64,000 nt of DNA from Siphonodentalium dalli (lineage: Eukaryota; Mollusca; Scaphopoda; Gadilida; Siphonodentaliidae), in the NCBI GenBank assembly GCA_032622095.1, contig CP136063.1, positions 184,365,956-184,429,955 on the forward strand, given 5' to 3'. Every line of letters starts with the position of its first letter. Position 1 is the stretch's first letter. A program made the position numbers and the translations under genes. The notes under the pieces were generated by a model, which searched no databases, had not been told where the DNA came from, and saw nothing but the letters and a program-made list of their open reading frames with translations. Positions 21,901 through 29,564 of the stretch are shown here, piece after piece.

Positions 21901-23348
21901 AGACTGTTTTCATTACATATATTTCTGCTTCTAGAAAAGGTCACACAATGAGTACATCCCTATTAGATCACATTTAACTGTTTTAATATACATATATTAC
22001 ACGATTCAAGATAAACAGTACAGATAAAACTGCGTTATTCTTCTATTTCTTGGCGCCCAAAAAGTCCACATTCAATCGTTGTATGAGACCTGGCTTTCGG
22101 TTGCTCTCTCGCGAGATACATTAGAGAGAATTCTTACATACTATTATTAATAACTCCCCCTATACTCTGAAATCATTCTTCCTCGTATAATTCGACGGCC
22201 TGTTCGTTCTTGTATAACCAGCTATTCAATTTTCCGCAAATTGTAAATTTCATTCGATTTTGTCCATTTTGGCGGCCATTTTGGACAGACATTCTACCGA
22301 TATGATTTACGACTAAGGATTGTTTGTGTGGATTTTATTTTATTACTAATTTGGTGTTTGTTGGCGCACCTATCACGAAATTCAGGATTTTTCTATACCA
22401 ACTGCCATCATGGGCGCCATCTTGTATTACAGAAAATGCTCAAAGCGGATTTTAGCGGATTTTGGATATGTTATAGAGGATATATTCCTCTTCAAAATTG
22501 AATAGAAACCAACTTAGTCCAAATTTTTTCTAGGTTGACCCTCAAATTCTAGTTTATCGACCAGACTAAACATCTAGGTGTCATAAGTGTGTATTAAACT
22601 GGACCAAAATATATCCACATCTCATTTTACTCAGCACGTAACATACATGCATGGAACTCACTTGACCCTGCTATTGCTATACCTGACCTATATAATGATC
22701 ACTTGGCAAACTTATATAACCAACCCGTACCTAGTCCGAGTTTTTACTTGGCTGATAATAATTCAAAACGTGTAAAAACTTCCTCTTTTGAAAGACGATG
22801 TCTGCGCACCAAAACCTCCTTTTAATGTGTTCATAGTCCGACTTAATTTTTTGCTGGTATATAAAACGTACAGATTGTCGCTTTAGGTGTCTACTAAGAC
22901 ATGGCGTTATTAAGTGGTATGTAGCGGTCGCGAATGTAAATATAGAAGGCCATGAAGGCTCGAGAGGTCTAGATATCTTGGTCACAGTCGTTAGGCGCTT
23001 TGTCTGATAACCGAAGTTAAACAACGTCGAGCTTGTTAGTCCTTGGATGGGTGACCGGTTTGGGATTCCGGGTGCTGTCAACTTCCGGTGCGACTCCCGC
23101 AGTTCCCCTTCTCTATCGTTCTATTACAGGTATTGCACAATCGCCCATCGGAATTAATTTAAATATAGATATGACTCTATATATTTCAGCTTGACATGAA
23201 TCCACCTGGCTTTCACCGGAGGAAACATGTTGATGTCCCGATCGTTATCGGCACCGTCCCTATAGCAGTCATCTTTCAAAGAGAAGTTTCGACCAGTACG
23301 TCTCCCTCCTCTGCATTCATATTCACAGACATCCAATGTACCAAGTGA
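873..23348 (+). CDS. Arrestin-domain-containing protein (alpha-arrestin), five exons placed
   Basis: Alpha-arrestins are cytoplasmic adaptors that usually link membrane proteins to NEDD4-type ubiquitin ligases. Exons: 873-999, 12363-12655, 14737-14919, 17691-17873, 23190-23348. Joined, they give about 314 residues: an N-terminal arrestin sandwich (HPGDYINGQLIVEV, then a FSFQLPQDIPSSF block and the DRPW motif), and a C-terminal sandwich (CCFCC followed by a GYVPGETI block, ending in VDVPIVIGTVPI). Exons 2/3, 3/4 and 4/5 join in phase 0 at good AG/GT sites; exons 1/2 join in phase 1. Odd points: no PPxY motif follows the IGTVPI block, although that motif normally recruits the ligase. The join between exons 1 and 2 lacks about 30-40 residues common in the family, so one small exon may have been missed in the 11-kb intron. 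A real gene by splice phase and motif order; exact isoform uncertain. Confidence 0.85.
1670..2760 (+). pseudogene. 5'-truncated LINE: C-terminal zinc-knuckle end of a reverse-transcriptase polyprotein
   Basis: An open frame at 1695-2246 matches the C-terminal end of non-LTR retrotransposon polyproteins. A tryptophan-rich region (HWKTIVNEAI; SHIWKAC) precedes a zinc knuckle LCTRCGQVYNDTVKHVFHDC, pattern CxxC...H...C. After the TGA at 2244 the homology-like sequence continues one frame over (from about 2242) as PPSNQMLMFIGH to a stop near 2432, so a frameshift has broken it. A 3' untranslated tail with AATAAAG follows near 2727. The reverse-transcriptase domain is absent, as expected for a 5'-truncated LINE copy. 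The same knuckle architecture occurs in the LINE at 24603-26914, suggesting a related family. It lies in the first intron of the arrestin-domain gene. Confidence 0.7.
2761..4011. other. Intronic sequence, nothing recognised
   Basis: I see no coding exon, RNA gene or clear repeat here. Short open frames at 2805-3032 and 3742-3936 (minus) have no domain-like composition. Confidence 0.4.
4012..4085. repeat. Imperfect foldback hairpin, about 30-bp arms
   Basis: The left arm (4016-4048, core GCTGTCGCGGAAGGATGGAA) pairs with the right arm (4054-4084, core TTCTATCCTTCCTCGACAGC) with a few mismatches, leaving a loop of about 5 bases. Flanking GGCACGA and TCCGTGC also pair loosely. It may be a short foldback MITE; no target duplication is obvious. 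Confidence 0.6.
4086..5521. other. Intronic AT-rich sequence with small repeats
   Basis: No gene seen. A short tandem of about 21 bp (ATGGAACGGATTT words, three copies) lies near 4230-4290. At about 5405-5500 is a tail-like module (gaggggcaacatgtaaggtt ... gatacattaaaatatg) that recurs near 13830-13920 and, diverged, at 18415-18480 and 23360-23400; it looks like the 3' end of a dispersed element. Confidence 0.45.
5522..6279. repeat. 29-bp satellite array, left part
   Basis: Roughly 26 tandem copies of a 29-bp monomer whose core words are TGTGGACTTCTCGCTACAT and CCATGTATAC. The monomer length is not a multiple of three but is free of stops in several frames, so three monomers translate to a repeating 29-residue block and create long spurious open frames on both strands. 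A hAT transposon at 6280-8956 interrupts the array; it resumes at 8957. Confidence 0.9.
6979..7150. repeat. Foldback MITE nested in the hAT element
   Basis: A 172-bp palindromic unit. GGGGATAACAGTGTGGTGTT at the left is mirrored by AACACCACACTGTTATCCC at the right, with a second inner arm pair (GGTACGTGGCGAATATACTG against TATTCGCCATGTACC) around a GC-rich loop (GCCCATTAAC / GTTAATGGGC). A related half-arm (CAAAACACCACAACGTTATA) lies at about 6556-6576. No clear target duplication. Confidence 0.75.
7881..8645 (+). pseudogene. Remnant hAT transposase: BED zinc finger plus fragment, two exons
   Basis: Exon 7881-7979 begins after a TTTGCAG acceptor and ends at a GTAAGT donor; exon 8430-8645 begins after TTTTATAG. 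Joined in phase 0 they encode about 104 residues. The BED finger is CKLCPTTI ... VTHLK across the splice into RKHQDVYES, giving the C2H2 (CxxC, HxxxxH) pattern split by the intron. The end contains LQAANATRWNCQL, the conserved TRWN block of hAT transposases. The catalytic core between finger and TRWN is missing, so this is an internally deleted copy or a domesticated finger fragment. The first coding exon was not found. Confidence 0.7.
8957..9700. repeat. 29-bp satellite array, right part
   Basis: Continuation of the 29-bp satellite after the hAT insertion, with about 25 further copies decaying at the right edge (9660-9700). Before the insertion the array was about 1.5 kb. Monomer variants carrying TCTACAGCTACATATATG recur several times, suggesting a higher-order pattern of about 115 bp. 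Confidence 0.9.
9701..11156. other. Intronic sequence, no gene seen
   Basis: No coding exon or RNA gene recognised. There is a 24-bp perfect palindrome centred at about 10478 (arms TAAATTAGGTC / GACCTAATTTA). Confidence 0.4.
11157..11612. mobile_element. piggyBac-like double-hairpin MITE (TTAA-flanked), copy 1
   Basis: Flanked by TTAA at 11153-11156 and 11613-11616. The ends are CCCTTTACCCAACAGAACGG and, reversed, CCCTTTACCCAATAAACCGG. TTAA duplications with CCC-starting ends are typical of piggyBac elements. Inside are two near-perfect hairpins of about 75 bp (11185-11252 and 11394-11462), each with arms containing AATGCATTCTCTTATATATG, and the two hairpins are inverted copies of each other. 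An AT-rich spacer with repeated 'gtaagaaaaaat' words separates them. No coding capacity. Relatives are at 45665-45885 and 48134-48377. Confidence 0.85.
11617..12362. other. End of intron 1, no certain exon
   Basis: Precedes exon 2. A missing small exon of the arrestin-domain gene could lie here or further upstream, but no stretch shows a convincing family motif with splice sites. The open frame at 12032-12229 is discussed among the rejected items. Confidence 0.35.
12363..12655 (+). CDS. Arrestin-domain gene, exon 2 (N-terminal arrestin domain)
   Basis: The 293-base exon encodes YTRHVLFHADKPLSG, then GPGIHQFPFSFQLPQDIPSS and GKIDRPWRLNYTTQKFFDV, the conserved HxFxFxxxLP and DRPW strand blocks of alpha-arrestins. 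It ends at GAG|GTAAAC in phase 0. The acceptor chosen (AG at 12361-12362) puts it in phase with exon 1 but has a poor pyrimidine tract, so the true 5' edge is less certain than the 3' edge. Confidence 0.85.
12656..14736. other. Intron 2, repeat-bearing
   Basis: No exon seen. Between 13270 and 13450 there are several copies of AGTTGGAAATTT, a word that also recurs inside the hAT element at 40040-41205. At about 13830-13920 is a tail-like module shared with 5405-5500 (ggacaacttgtaagttg ... gatacattaaaatat). Confidence 0.4.
14737..14919 (+). CDS. Arrestin-domain gene, exon 3 (start of C-terminal arrestin domain)
   Basis: 183 bases, phase 0 at both ends, between a TTATTCAG acceptor and an ATG|GTAAGA donor. 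It encodes YVCCFCCNSDSIRG and then DKTGYVPGETIMMNAVVNNR. This matches the family pattern of a cysteine cluster, a short sandwich strand and the 'GYxPGExI' motif that opens the second arrestin domain. The opposite-strand open frame at 14563-14898 is its shadow. Confidence 0.9.
14920..16269. other. Intron 3, left part; nothing recognised
   Basis: No exon, RNA gene or clear element. Two adjacent phrases near 15640-15680 (ACCCTTCAGCACATTTTCAA / ACCTTCAGCACATCC) form a small local duplication. Confidence 0.4.
16270..16680. mobile_element. MITE with about 75-bp terminal inverted repeats
   Basis: A 411-bp unit. TTTTTGGTAAAGCACACC with ATTCCCAAGGCTGGC at the left is mirrored by GCCAGCCTTGGGAATTGGG with TTTACCAAAAA at the right; pairing extends inward through AATAGTTCAATGATTACCCC. 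The interior is GC-richer and has no open frame. Target duplication unclear. It lies in intron 3 of the arrestin-domain gene. Confidence 0.75.
17476..17556. repeat. Long hairpin, about 36-bp arms
   Basis: Arms AGAGCACGCGAATAGTTCTT and AAGAACTATTCTTGTGCTCT continue into TACCAGAATAAATC / GATTTATTCTGGTA with only two or three mismatches and a short loop. It would form a very stable stem in the pre-mRNA, 135 bases upstream of exon 4. Confidence 0.8.
17691..17873 (+). CDS. Arrestin-domain gene, exon 4
   Basis: 183 bases, phase 0, preceded by TTCATTCCAG and followed by CGG|GTGAGT. It encodes a long strand-turn segment ending in RIRIPKTTPSDLLHCNYINI then SYVVR. That is the family's 'hIPPxxPS...C.II.V.Y.h.V' block, here with KTTPSDL in place of the proline pair. 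It follows exon 3 in frame and precedes exon 5 in frame. Confidence 0.9.
17874..18996. other. Intron 4, left part; tail-like repeat
   Basis: A diverged copy of the sequence around 23360-23500 lies at about 18415-18580 (shared words CCCGTTGCATTATGCAATAA, ACGGCCGTATTGATAGCCAC). No coding exon seen. Confidence 0.5.
20373..22568. mobile_element. 2.2-kb DNA transposon with about 120-bp inverted repeats, 3-bp TSD AAC
   Basis: Ends TAGTCTGGTCGAT and ATCGACCAGACTA. Inverted repeats continue through AATTTGGACTAAGTTGG and AAAATCCGCTTTGAGCA (mirror starting near 22436). AAC flanks both sides (20370-20372 and 22569-22571). The paralogous copy at 30625-30627 has a single AAC and no element: a natural empty site that confirms the boundaries. 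No long open frame, so it is non-autonomous. The TAGnCnGG end and 3-bp duplication resemble the 10.9-kb element at 47365-58268, which could supply its transposase; the link is inference. Confidence 0.85.
22942..23083 (+). repeat. 5S-rRNA-derived sequence (5S pseudogene or 5S-headed SINE), copy A
   Basis: CCGAAGTTAAACAACGTCGA followed by TTAGTCCTTGGATGGGTGAC and GATTCCGGGTGCTGT matches the conserved internal control region and 3' half of animal 5S rRNA. The 5' half (from about 22942, GGCCATGAAGG) is only weakly similar, so this is not a functional 5S gene. It is most likely the head of a 5S-derived SINE or a degraded 5S copy. It ends about 105 bases upstream of exon 5 and is duplicated at about 30990-31125. 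Confidence 0.8.
23190..23348 (+). CDS. Arrestin-domain gene, exon 5 (terminal exon)
   Basis: After a TATATTTCAG acceptor the frame continues in phase 0 as LDMNPPGFHRRKHVDVPIVI then GTVPIAVIFQ and ends in DIQCTK at TGA 23346-23348. The VDVPIVIGTVPI strand is the family's 'lPhhIGTIPL' signature. Only about 29 residues follow it, without PPxY. The true protein may therefore be a short isoform, or splice onward from within this exon (a possible GTACGT site lies near 23300). AATAAA occurs at 23387-23392, 39 bases after the stop, within a repeat-like tail. The minus-strand frame at 23154-23435 is a shadow. Confidence 0.85.
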   Translation, partial: LDMNPPGFHRRKHVDVPIVIGTVPIAVIFQREVSTSTSPSSAFIFTDIQCTK

Positions 23349-23386
23349 CCAACAACAACTTGTTTCTAAATCCCGTTGCATTATGC

Positions 23387-23392
23387 AATAAA
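23387..23392 (+). promoter_or_regulatory. AATAAA poly(A) signal after exon 5
   Basis: A perfect AATAAA 39 bases after the exon 5 stop, inside sequence (CATTATGCAATAAAATATG) that recurs in diverged form at about 18460-18480 away from any exon. The signal therefore may be supplied by a dispersed repeat. Use is inferred, not shown. Confidence 0.45.
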
Positions 23393-24602
23393 ATATGTTT
23401 ACACTAACGGCCGTATTGATAGCCACGCCCAGCAATGCTCATGTTACTATATATATACGTGTATTCGGGTACCCACCCTATTTATGAAGGTCAAGTGAGA
23501 TGATTTAACATTCATTACTAATAGTATGCATAGAAATTCATATACAGTTGTTTACAGTGAATTTTCCCCCGCAGATCTCTGTTTTAGTGTTAAAAGGGGG
23601 TGGGTGTCCAAAACTTGTCGGAAAAAACTGCCGAAAATAGGGGGGGGGGGTCTGCAAAAATATTCCGTATATAGGACCGGGGTGGGTAGGTGGTCCAGAG
23701 GCCGAAAAAATTGTGCTTGTAAATTGTTTCCAAAATGTGTTTTTTTTAACCAATTTACAAGTACTGACCATGTAATGTTGTTTGTAAACATGTTAGTACC
23801 ATGCGTGTTGGTATATGGCTATATAGGCAGCTATAGTGACTCTTTAGCCTCAGATTTAGCAACATTCTGGATTTCCCAGGATCCCGGCCTACTTCACAGT
23901 GGACCACCGTAATAGCGTTCAGATAACTTATGATCAACGGAAGAAATATTAGGTAACAAAATTAATATATTACCTGAATAAAAGTAATAAAACAAAAAAA
24001 CTGTATCACAAATTGGATACTACATGGTGAATACTCGATGATGACCAGATATCATTAACCTGATTGTTGCATAACAGGAAATTGAAAAGGATATCTCATA
24101 AATTTCTAATTCTGAAATACTGTCTTGTTCTGGCATGTAATCAAATTCATTCCTTCTGGTTATTTCTCATCTTGAATGATTGCAAGTAATGTTAGTTTGC
24201 AACAATTATCCAAATAAAACTGAATTGGTTATGATGAATGACCGTTACTGTTTACTGCTCAGACAATCCCAACTGAAGGTGACGCTATTCTCATTGAATT
24301 TCCGAACTTTATCTTGGAGCTTTACTACTCAACAAGAAAACTAAAATACTAATGTATACTGCTATCACTTACAAATAGATGAACTGAAATACTGTGATGC
24401 ATTCGGATGCATTGATAAATGACATTCTTTAATGTCTTCAAAGTTCAAACTAAAAGTAAAATCAAGAATAAAATCTGACTGAGACTATACTGCAGACTCT
24501 AGCGCACAAATATACATACAAATATTTAAATTCCATAGCAACTGAAGCTCCACTAAAACTCAACAGTTCTTGAACATTTGATAACATTTACATGTAGGTC
24601 CA

Positions 24603-26070
24603 AGTTCGTTATAACGGATGTCTGTCAAACTCCTTTGTGATTAGCCAAGGAACAAGGCAAGGAGGTATCCTCTCACCTTTTTGCTACTTAGTGTACATAA
24701 ATGACCTTCTTGAAATCCTAACGACCACACGAATGGGACTCTCCATAAATAATATTTCATGCGCGGCACCTACTACGGCGGACGATATAACACTTATATC
24801 CCTCTCTAAAATTGGCCTCGACAGTTTAATCGACATGTGTTATCAATACAGCATCAGGTGGCGATTTTCTTTCTCTTGTACTAAAAGCAACATTATTGTA
24901 TTTAACGAGTCAAAAAGTGGCCACTCCAAAGCTCACAGAACATGGCATTTAGGCCCGAACACCATTCCAGAGAAAACAGAGAGCACGCACTTAGGAATTG
25001 TACAAGATAAATTCGCTACAGGAAAATCACATGGACACTTAGTTTCTCTGAAAATGCGCAAAACATTTTTCTCAATTGCTAAGAGACAGTTAACTGCATC
25101 TTTGACTCCTGTTTCACTGAGGCAGATCCTAAAATGTGTTGTTCTGCCGAAAGCATTATACGGATGCGAACTCTTACCCATGCAATATACCTCTGGTCTC
25201 ATGATAATGGAACGATCACTCCGAACATGTATCAAGAGTATCCAGTCACTACCGAAAAGGGCAAGCACTAGACTGTCCCTTGGATTACTTGGATTGATGC
25301 CCATTGAACAGGAAATTCATACCCGAAAATTATGCTTTCTTGGAAACCTTATCCATTTACCACTTCACCACCAAACTCCTCTGAGACTGTTCCTACTCAA
25401 AGCGCACCAGCAACGTCTGTTTAGAAGATCATCTTCCGGCTATGTTCATGATATATTTCAAATTCTCGCAAAATACAATCTAAAATGTTATCTCCTAGAA
25501 TATCTCGATGAAGGTCTGTTCCCAGCAAAAGAAGTGTGGAAGAGGATTGCTAAAACAGCTGTGCAAAATTATTATATTAACGCATGGCGTTGTGCTGTAC
25601 ATTCTGATCCAAATTTAATTGTTCTATCAAAAGTTCACCATAATCCATTAGACTGTTGGTCAATATGGACTCGAGTACACGCCCAAGCACATTTATCATC
25701 CAAATATGTCAACTTGTGCCGGTTACTGAATAGGACAGCATTCAACAACAATACTCTCTGTAACCTTTGCTCTGTTCGCTTTAACAGTGAGATAACGCAT
25801 ATCATGTTCTCGTGTCAATCGGGCATATTGATTCATGCGCGAAACATATACTGGGATTTCATAACGAACAGATTCGGAATTCCAATATACATGTTCATGG
25901 CTTCGCTTACCGTTGACGACTTGTGTGCCATGCTTTTAGGTTCAAGATGTAACATATTAAATATATCGGATTTTCCTCTGGATTTCATCGTCGACTCGAC
26001 CGCAACATTCCTTCTGCATGCGAGCAAGGCTGTCAACGTTCTACGATCTACACCCGATGGTCTCGGCTGA
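24603..26070 (+). CDS. LINE reverse transcriptase, C-terminal two-thirds
   Basis: An open frame without internal stop from the element's 5' break (RYNGCLSNSFVISQGTRQGG) to TGA at 26070, about 488 residues. RT motifs seen: TRQGGILSP (motif B-like), then TADDITLIS (the catalytic Y/FxDD motif, here TADD, so the aromatic residue before ADD is changed), then the thumb region with VVLPKALYGCELL. A terminal zinc knuckle LCNLCSVRFNSEITHIMFSC matches the CxxC...H...C end of many Jockey/I-group LINE proteins. The endonuclease and the first RT motifs are missing by truncation. The intact frame suggests a fairly young insertion. Clade is not certain. The minus-strand frames at 24933-25304 and 25833-26036 are shadows. 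Confidence 0.85.
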
Positions 26071-26914
26071 TGGACAATTCGAAGCTATCTATAAATAATT
26101 TGTTTTTGCTATAATGATTCACACAAGAAACCTCTATATATACACACGTACATTGTGGTCGATAGTTCAAAGATAATTAATGCATGATCACCAGCAATCG
26201 GCAACACGCCTATTGTCACATCAAAACTGTTTTCATGCAGCTGGGCCATTTGCGTGTTACATAGTATCCATCATACACGCACATTCACATTATACCTGAC
26301 ATATGTCTTAAATAGGCCATTTTCATGCTACTTTCTGAATTCGATGTCTGAAACCTTTGTCTAATTTCACTCGATACGGTGATATGACGAAACACATTCT
26401 CAATTTCTTATACTCAACTTTGATGTTGACTAAATATTTTATTTGGAAGTTTTATTTCGCTCGATCACACGCATGTGATTTTGCTAATTTATTTCCAGAA
26501 ACGCTCATCAACTTTCACTCGACAAGTTAATATGACGACTCACATTCGAAAGTTCCAATACTCAACTTTGATCTGCAATAAATATTTTATTCGGAAATTT
26601 TATTTCGCTAAATCACACGCATGTGATATTGCTAATCAGGTTTGGTTTTGTTTTTTGTTTTTTTTTGTTTTTTTGTTTTTTGTTTTTTGTTGTTGTTGTT
26701 GACAACTGGCATTTCTATATTAGATTATCACCGACCACCTTAACACATGGAATTTGAAAATATCAGACCTGGCCGCATGCGTGTGACATGGCATAAACAC
26801 TGTTATATTAATATTGTGACTAGTATTACATTTGCATGCATATTTATGTAACTTGTATATAATTGTCATTTGTATATATGCTCTCCTAAATTGAGGAGGT
26901 TAACAATAAACTTA
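24603..26914 (+). mobile_element. 5'-truncated non-LTR retrotransposon (LINE)
   Basis: It begins in mid-frame in the reverse-transcriptase domain, encodes the remaining RT and a C-terminal zinc knuckle, and ends with a 3' UTR terminating in AACAATAAACTTA. The 3' UTR carries a tandem duplication of about 140 bp (26345-26487 and 26490-26632, sharing CACACGCATGTGAT) and a T/G-rich simple tract at 26640-26700. It is flanked directly by the 1.49-kb direct repeats 23114-24602 and 26915-28400. Confidence 0.85.
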
Positions 26915-28400
26915 TATCGTTCTATTACAGGTATTGCACAATCGCCCATCGGAATTAAATTAAATATAGATATGACTCTATATATTTCAGCTTGACATGA
27001 ATCCACCTGGCTTTCACCGGAGGAAACATGTTGATGTCCCGATCGTTATCGGCACCGTCCCTATAGCAGTCATCTTTCAAAGAGAAGTTTCGACCAGTAC
27101 GTCTCCCTCCTCTGCATTCATATTCACAGACATCCAATGTACCAAGTGACCAACAACAACTTGTTTCTAAATCCCGTTGCATTATGCAATAAAATATGTT
27201 TACACTAACGGCCGTATTGATAGCCACGCCCAGCAATGCTCATGTTACTATATATATACGTGTATTCGGGTACCCACCCTATTTATGAAGGTCAAGTGAG
27301 ATGATTTAACATTCATTACTAATAGTATGCATAGAAATTCATATACAGTTGTTTACAGTGAATTTTCCCCCGCAGATCTCTGTTTTAGTGTTAAAAGGGG
27401 GTGGGTGTCCAAAACTTGTCGGAAAAAACTGCCGAAAATAGGGGGGGGTCTGCAAAAATATTCCGTATATAGGACCGGGGTGGGTAGGTGGTCCAGAGGC
27501 CGAAAAAATTGTGCTTGTAAATTGTTTCCAAAATGTGTTTTTTTAAAACCAATTTACAAGTACTGACCATGTAATGTTGTTTGTAAACATGTTAGTACCA
27601 TGCGTGTTGGTATAGGCTATATAGGCAGCTATAGTGACTCTTTAGCCTCAGATTTAGCAACATTCTGGATTTCCCAGGATCCCGGCCTACTTCACAGTGG
27701 ACCACCGTAATAGCGTTCAGATAACTTATGATCAACGGAAGAAATATTAGGTAACAAAATTAATATATTACCTGAATAAAAGTAATAAAACAAAAAAACT
27801 GTATCACAAATTGGATACTACATGGTGAATACTCGATGATGACCAGATATCATTAACCTGATTGTTGCATAACAGGAAATTGAAAAGGATATCTCATAAA
27901 TTTCTAATTCTGAAATACTGTCTTGTTCTGGCATGTAATCAAATTCATTCCTTCTGGTTATTTCTCATCTTGAATGATTGCAAGTAATGTTAGTTTGCAA
28001 CAATTATCCAAATAAAACTGAATTGGTTATGATGAATGACCGTTACTGTTTACTGCTCAGACAATCCCAACTGAAGGTGACGCTATTCTCATTGAATTTC
28101 CGAACTTCATCTTGGAGCTTTACTACTCAACAAGAAAACTAAAATACTAATGTATACTGTTATCACTTACAAATAGATGAACTGAAATACTGTGATGCAT
28201 TCGGATGCATTGATCAATGACATTCTTTAATGTCTTCAAAGTTCAAACTAAAAGTAAAATCAAGAATAAAATCTGACTGAGACTATACTGCAGACTCTAG
28301 CGCACAAATATACATACAAATATTTAAATTCCATAGCAACTGAAGCTCCACTAAAACTCAACAGTTCTTGAACATTTGATAACATTTACATGTAGGTCCA
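26915..28400. repeat. 1.49-kb direct repeat flanking a LINE, right copy
   Basis: Second copy of 23114-24602, offset 3801 bases, differing by scattered substitutions and homopolymer length. It includes exon 5 copy 2 at 26991-27149. Beyond 28400 the sequence departs from the left copy, as the left copy departs into the LINE at 24603. Confidence 0.9.
26991..27149 (+). pseudogene. Arrestin-domain exon 5, second copy
   Basis: Same sequence as exon 5 over the coding part: TATATTTCAG acceptor, RRKHVDVPIVIGTVPI, stop at 27147-27149. It lies after the LINE and has an intact acceptor and stop, so it could serve as an alternative last exon rather than being dead. Copying was recent, since I see no coding difference. 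Confidence 0.75.
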
Positions 28401-29564
28401 TTCTATTTGCCTTTACTGATATGGTTACTGACTCAGTGGTTAGTCAAAAGCAGTCATGTTGTGCATATTCGTTCGCTCATGCGGGTCTATACCCGTACGA
28501 AAGAACATCAAAATCTGTTAACCCATGGTTGAGTTATAATAATGCAAAATGTGTTTACGGATGGAACAAGGCCGGTAACTCTGGCATGCATTGACAGGCG
28601 AAACCTGTGATGTGCAGTAATATGTGCATACATCCTCCCCTATCATTCTGGTCTTATCACCATACCAAACCACATCAAAATTCGACAACCGACAGTTAAC
28701 TTATATTGCAAAAACTTTGTACGGACTGAATTGCATAAAGTCGAACAGGGCCCATAACTATGGTAGGCATTGATGGTCACATCTTGAGTTATAATGCAAA
28801 ATGTTTATACGGACGGACGCGCGGACGGCTCGAGACGTCAACTATATACCCGCCGACTAATATCGGGGGGTAAAATAACCATATAGCTATGTGTATACCT
28901 AACCAAAAACAATTCCCCTCCCCCACCCACCCCGGTGGATAAGACTAAAGAGTTCTTTGGTGATGCACAAATAATTGTGGAACCCCTGACCTGTTTACCA
29001 CTATTTACACTGGCCAGTGTTCTCTGTCAGACACAACACACTCGATATATTAAGGCTATAATGGGGTCTAGGGCGATTTGTGACATATAGTGTACCTACA
29101 CAATGCTTTATTATTGTTGTAAGACACTGAAAACACCAGGAAACACCTGGAGATACAGTTTATTTTTCGTTTTTCTGATCTGTGTTTACCAATTAAGCAA
29201 GTTATTGCTTGAGTCTTAATGGTATACAGCAAGAGTTTGCACCAAAAAAGGATAGTGAAATGGGATTGAAATGCAGTTAACACAGTTATTGAAGAACGGC
29301 TAACAAAAACTCTGAAATTTTGATAAAAACATGAAAAAGGGGGTGGGTCCCCAACATTTTGGAAGAAAACAATATTTTTTGCACAAATGGGGTGGTGGGT
29401 CCTCGGGGTCGGAAAAAAACTTTTTGGGCAATTTTTTCCAGACCCCCCCCCCCCCCCCCTGCCGAAAACGGAAAAAAATTGGACGCGGGGGTGGGTGGGT
29501 CCCAACAAGTGTCGAAAGTAAAACATCAGCATACGTTCCTGCATTTCTTTTCAGACTCCCCCTG
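28401..29564. other. Repeat-rich gap with G/C homopolymer tracts
   Basis: No gene recognised. Around 28800-28875 is a 'ggacggacgcgcggacgg ... ggggggtaaa' tail typical of the dispersed repeat seen at 38.9-43.4 kb. Between 29330 and 29520 are direct words GGTGGGTCCC..AACA and long poly-C, comparable to 23595-23700. Overlapping open frames here (29068-29624, both strands) are homopolymer artefacts. Confidence 0.4.

Larger units (their letters stand above)
18997..23113 (+). repeat. Duplicated segment, copy A (matches 29565-31165)
   Basis: From GTTATATTGCTTTGTGTGTC at 18997 the sequence matches the segment starting at 29565 with few differences. Copy A contains two blocks missing from the other copy: about 300 bp at 19489-19790, and the inverted-repeat transposon at 20373-22568. 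Homology runs on through the 5S-derived sequence and into exon 5. The duplication includes host intron and exon, so it is a segmental duplication rather than a plain transposon. Confidence 0.8.
23114..24602. repeat. 1.49-kb direct repeat flanking a LINE, left copy
   Basis: Nearly identical (a few single-base changes and a poly-G length difference) to 26915-28400. It begins TATCGTTCTATTACAGG and ends ACATGTAGGTCCA, and contains arrestin-domain exon 5. The two copies abut the exact ends of the LINE at 24603-26914, the geometry of an oversized target-site duplication. Confidence 0.9.

Noticed and set aside
23154-23435. 93-codon minus-strand frame repeated at 26955-27236
   Set aside because: It is the shadow of arrestin-domain exon 5 on the plus strand, which has the family motif and splice sites.
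23526-23912. 128-codon plus-strand frame, partly repeated at 27327-27566
   Set aside because: It runs through a poly-G tract whose length differs between the two copies and breaks the frame in the second; composition is not protein-like.
23114-28400. Interpretation of the 1.49-kb direct repeats as LTRs of a retrotransposon, or as pseudo-LTRs of a Penelope-like element
   Set aside because: The repeats contain a host exon and splice site, lack TG...CA ends, and the RT between them is of LINE type with a C-terminal zinc knuckle.
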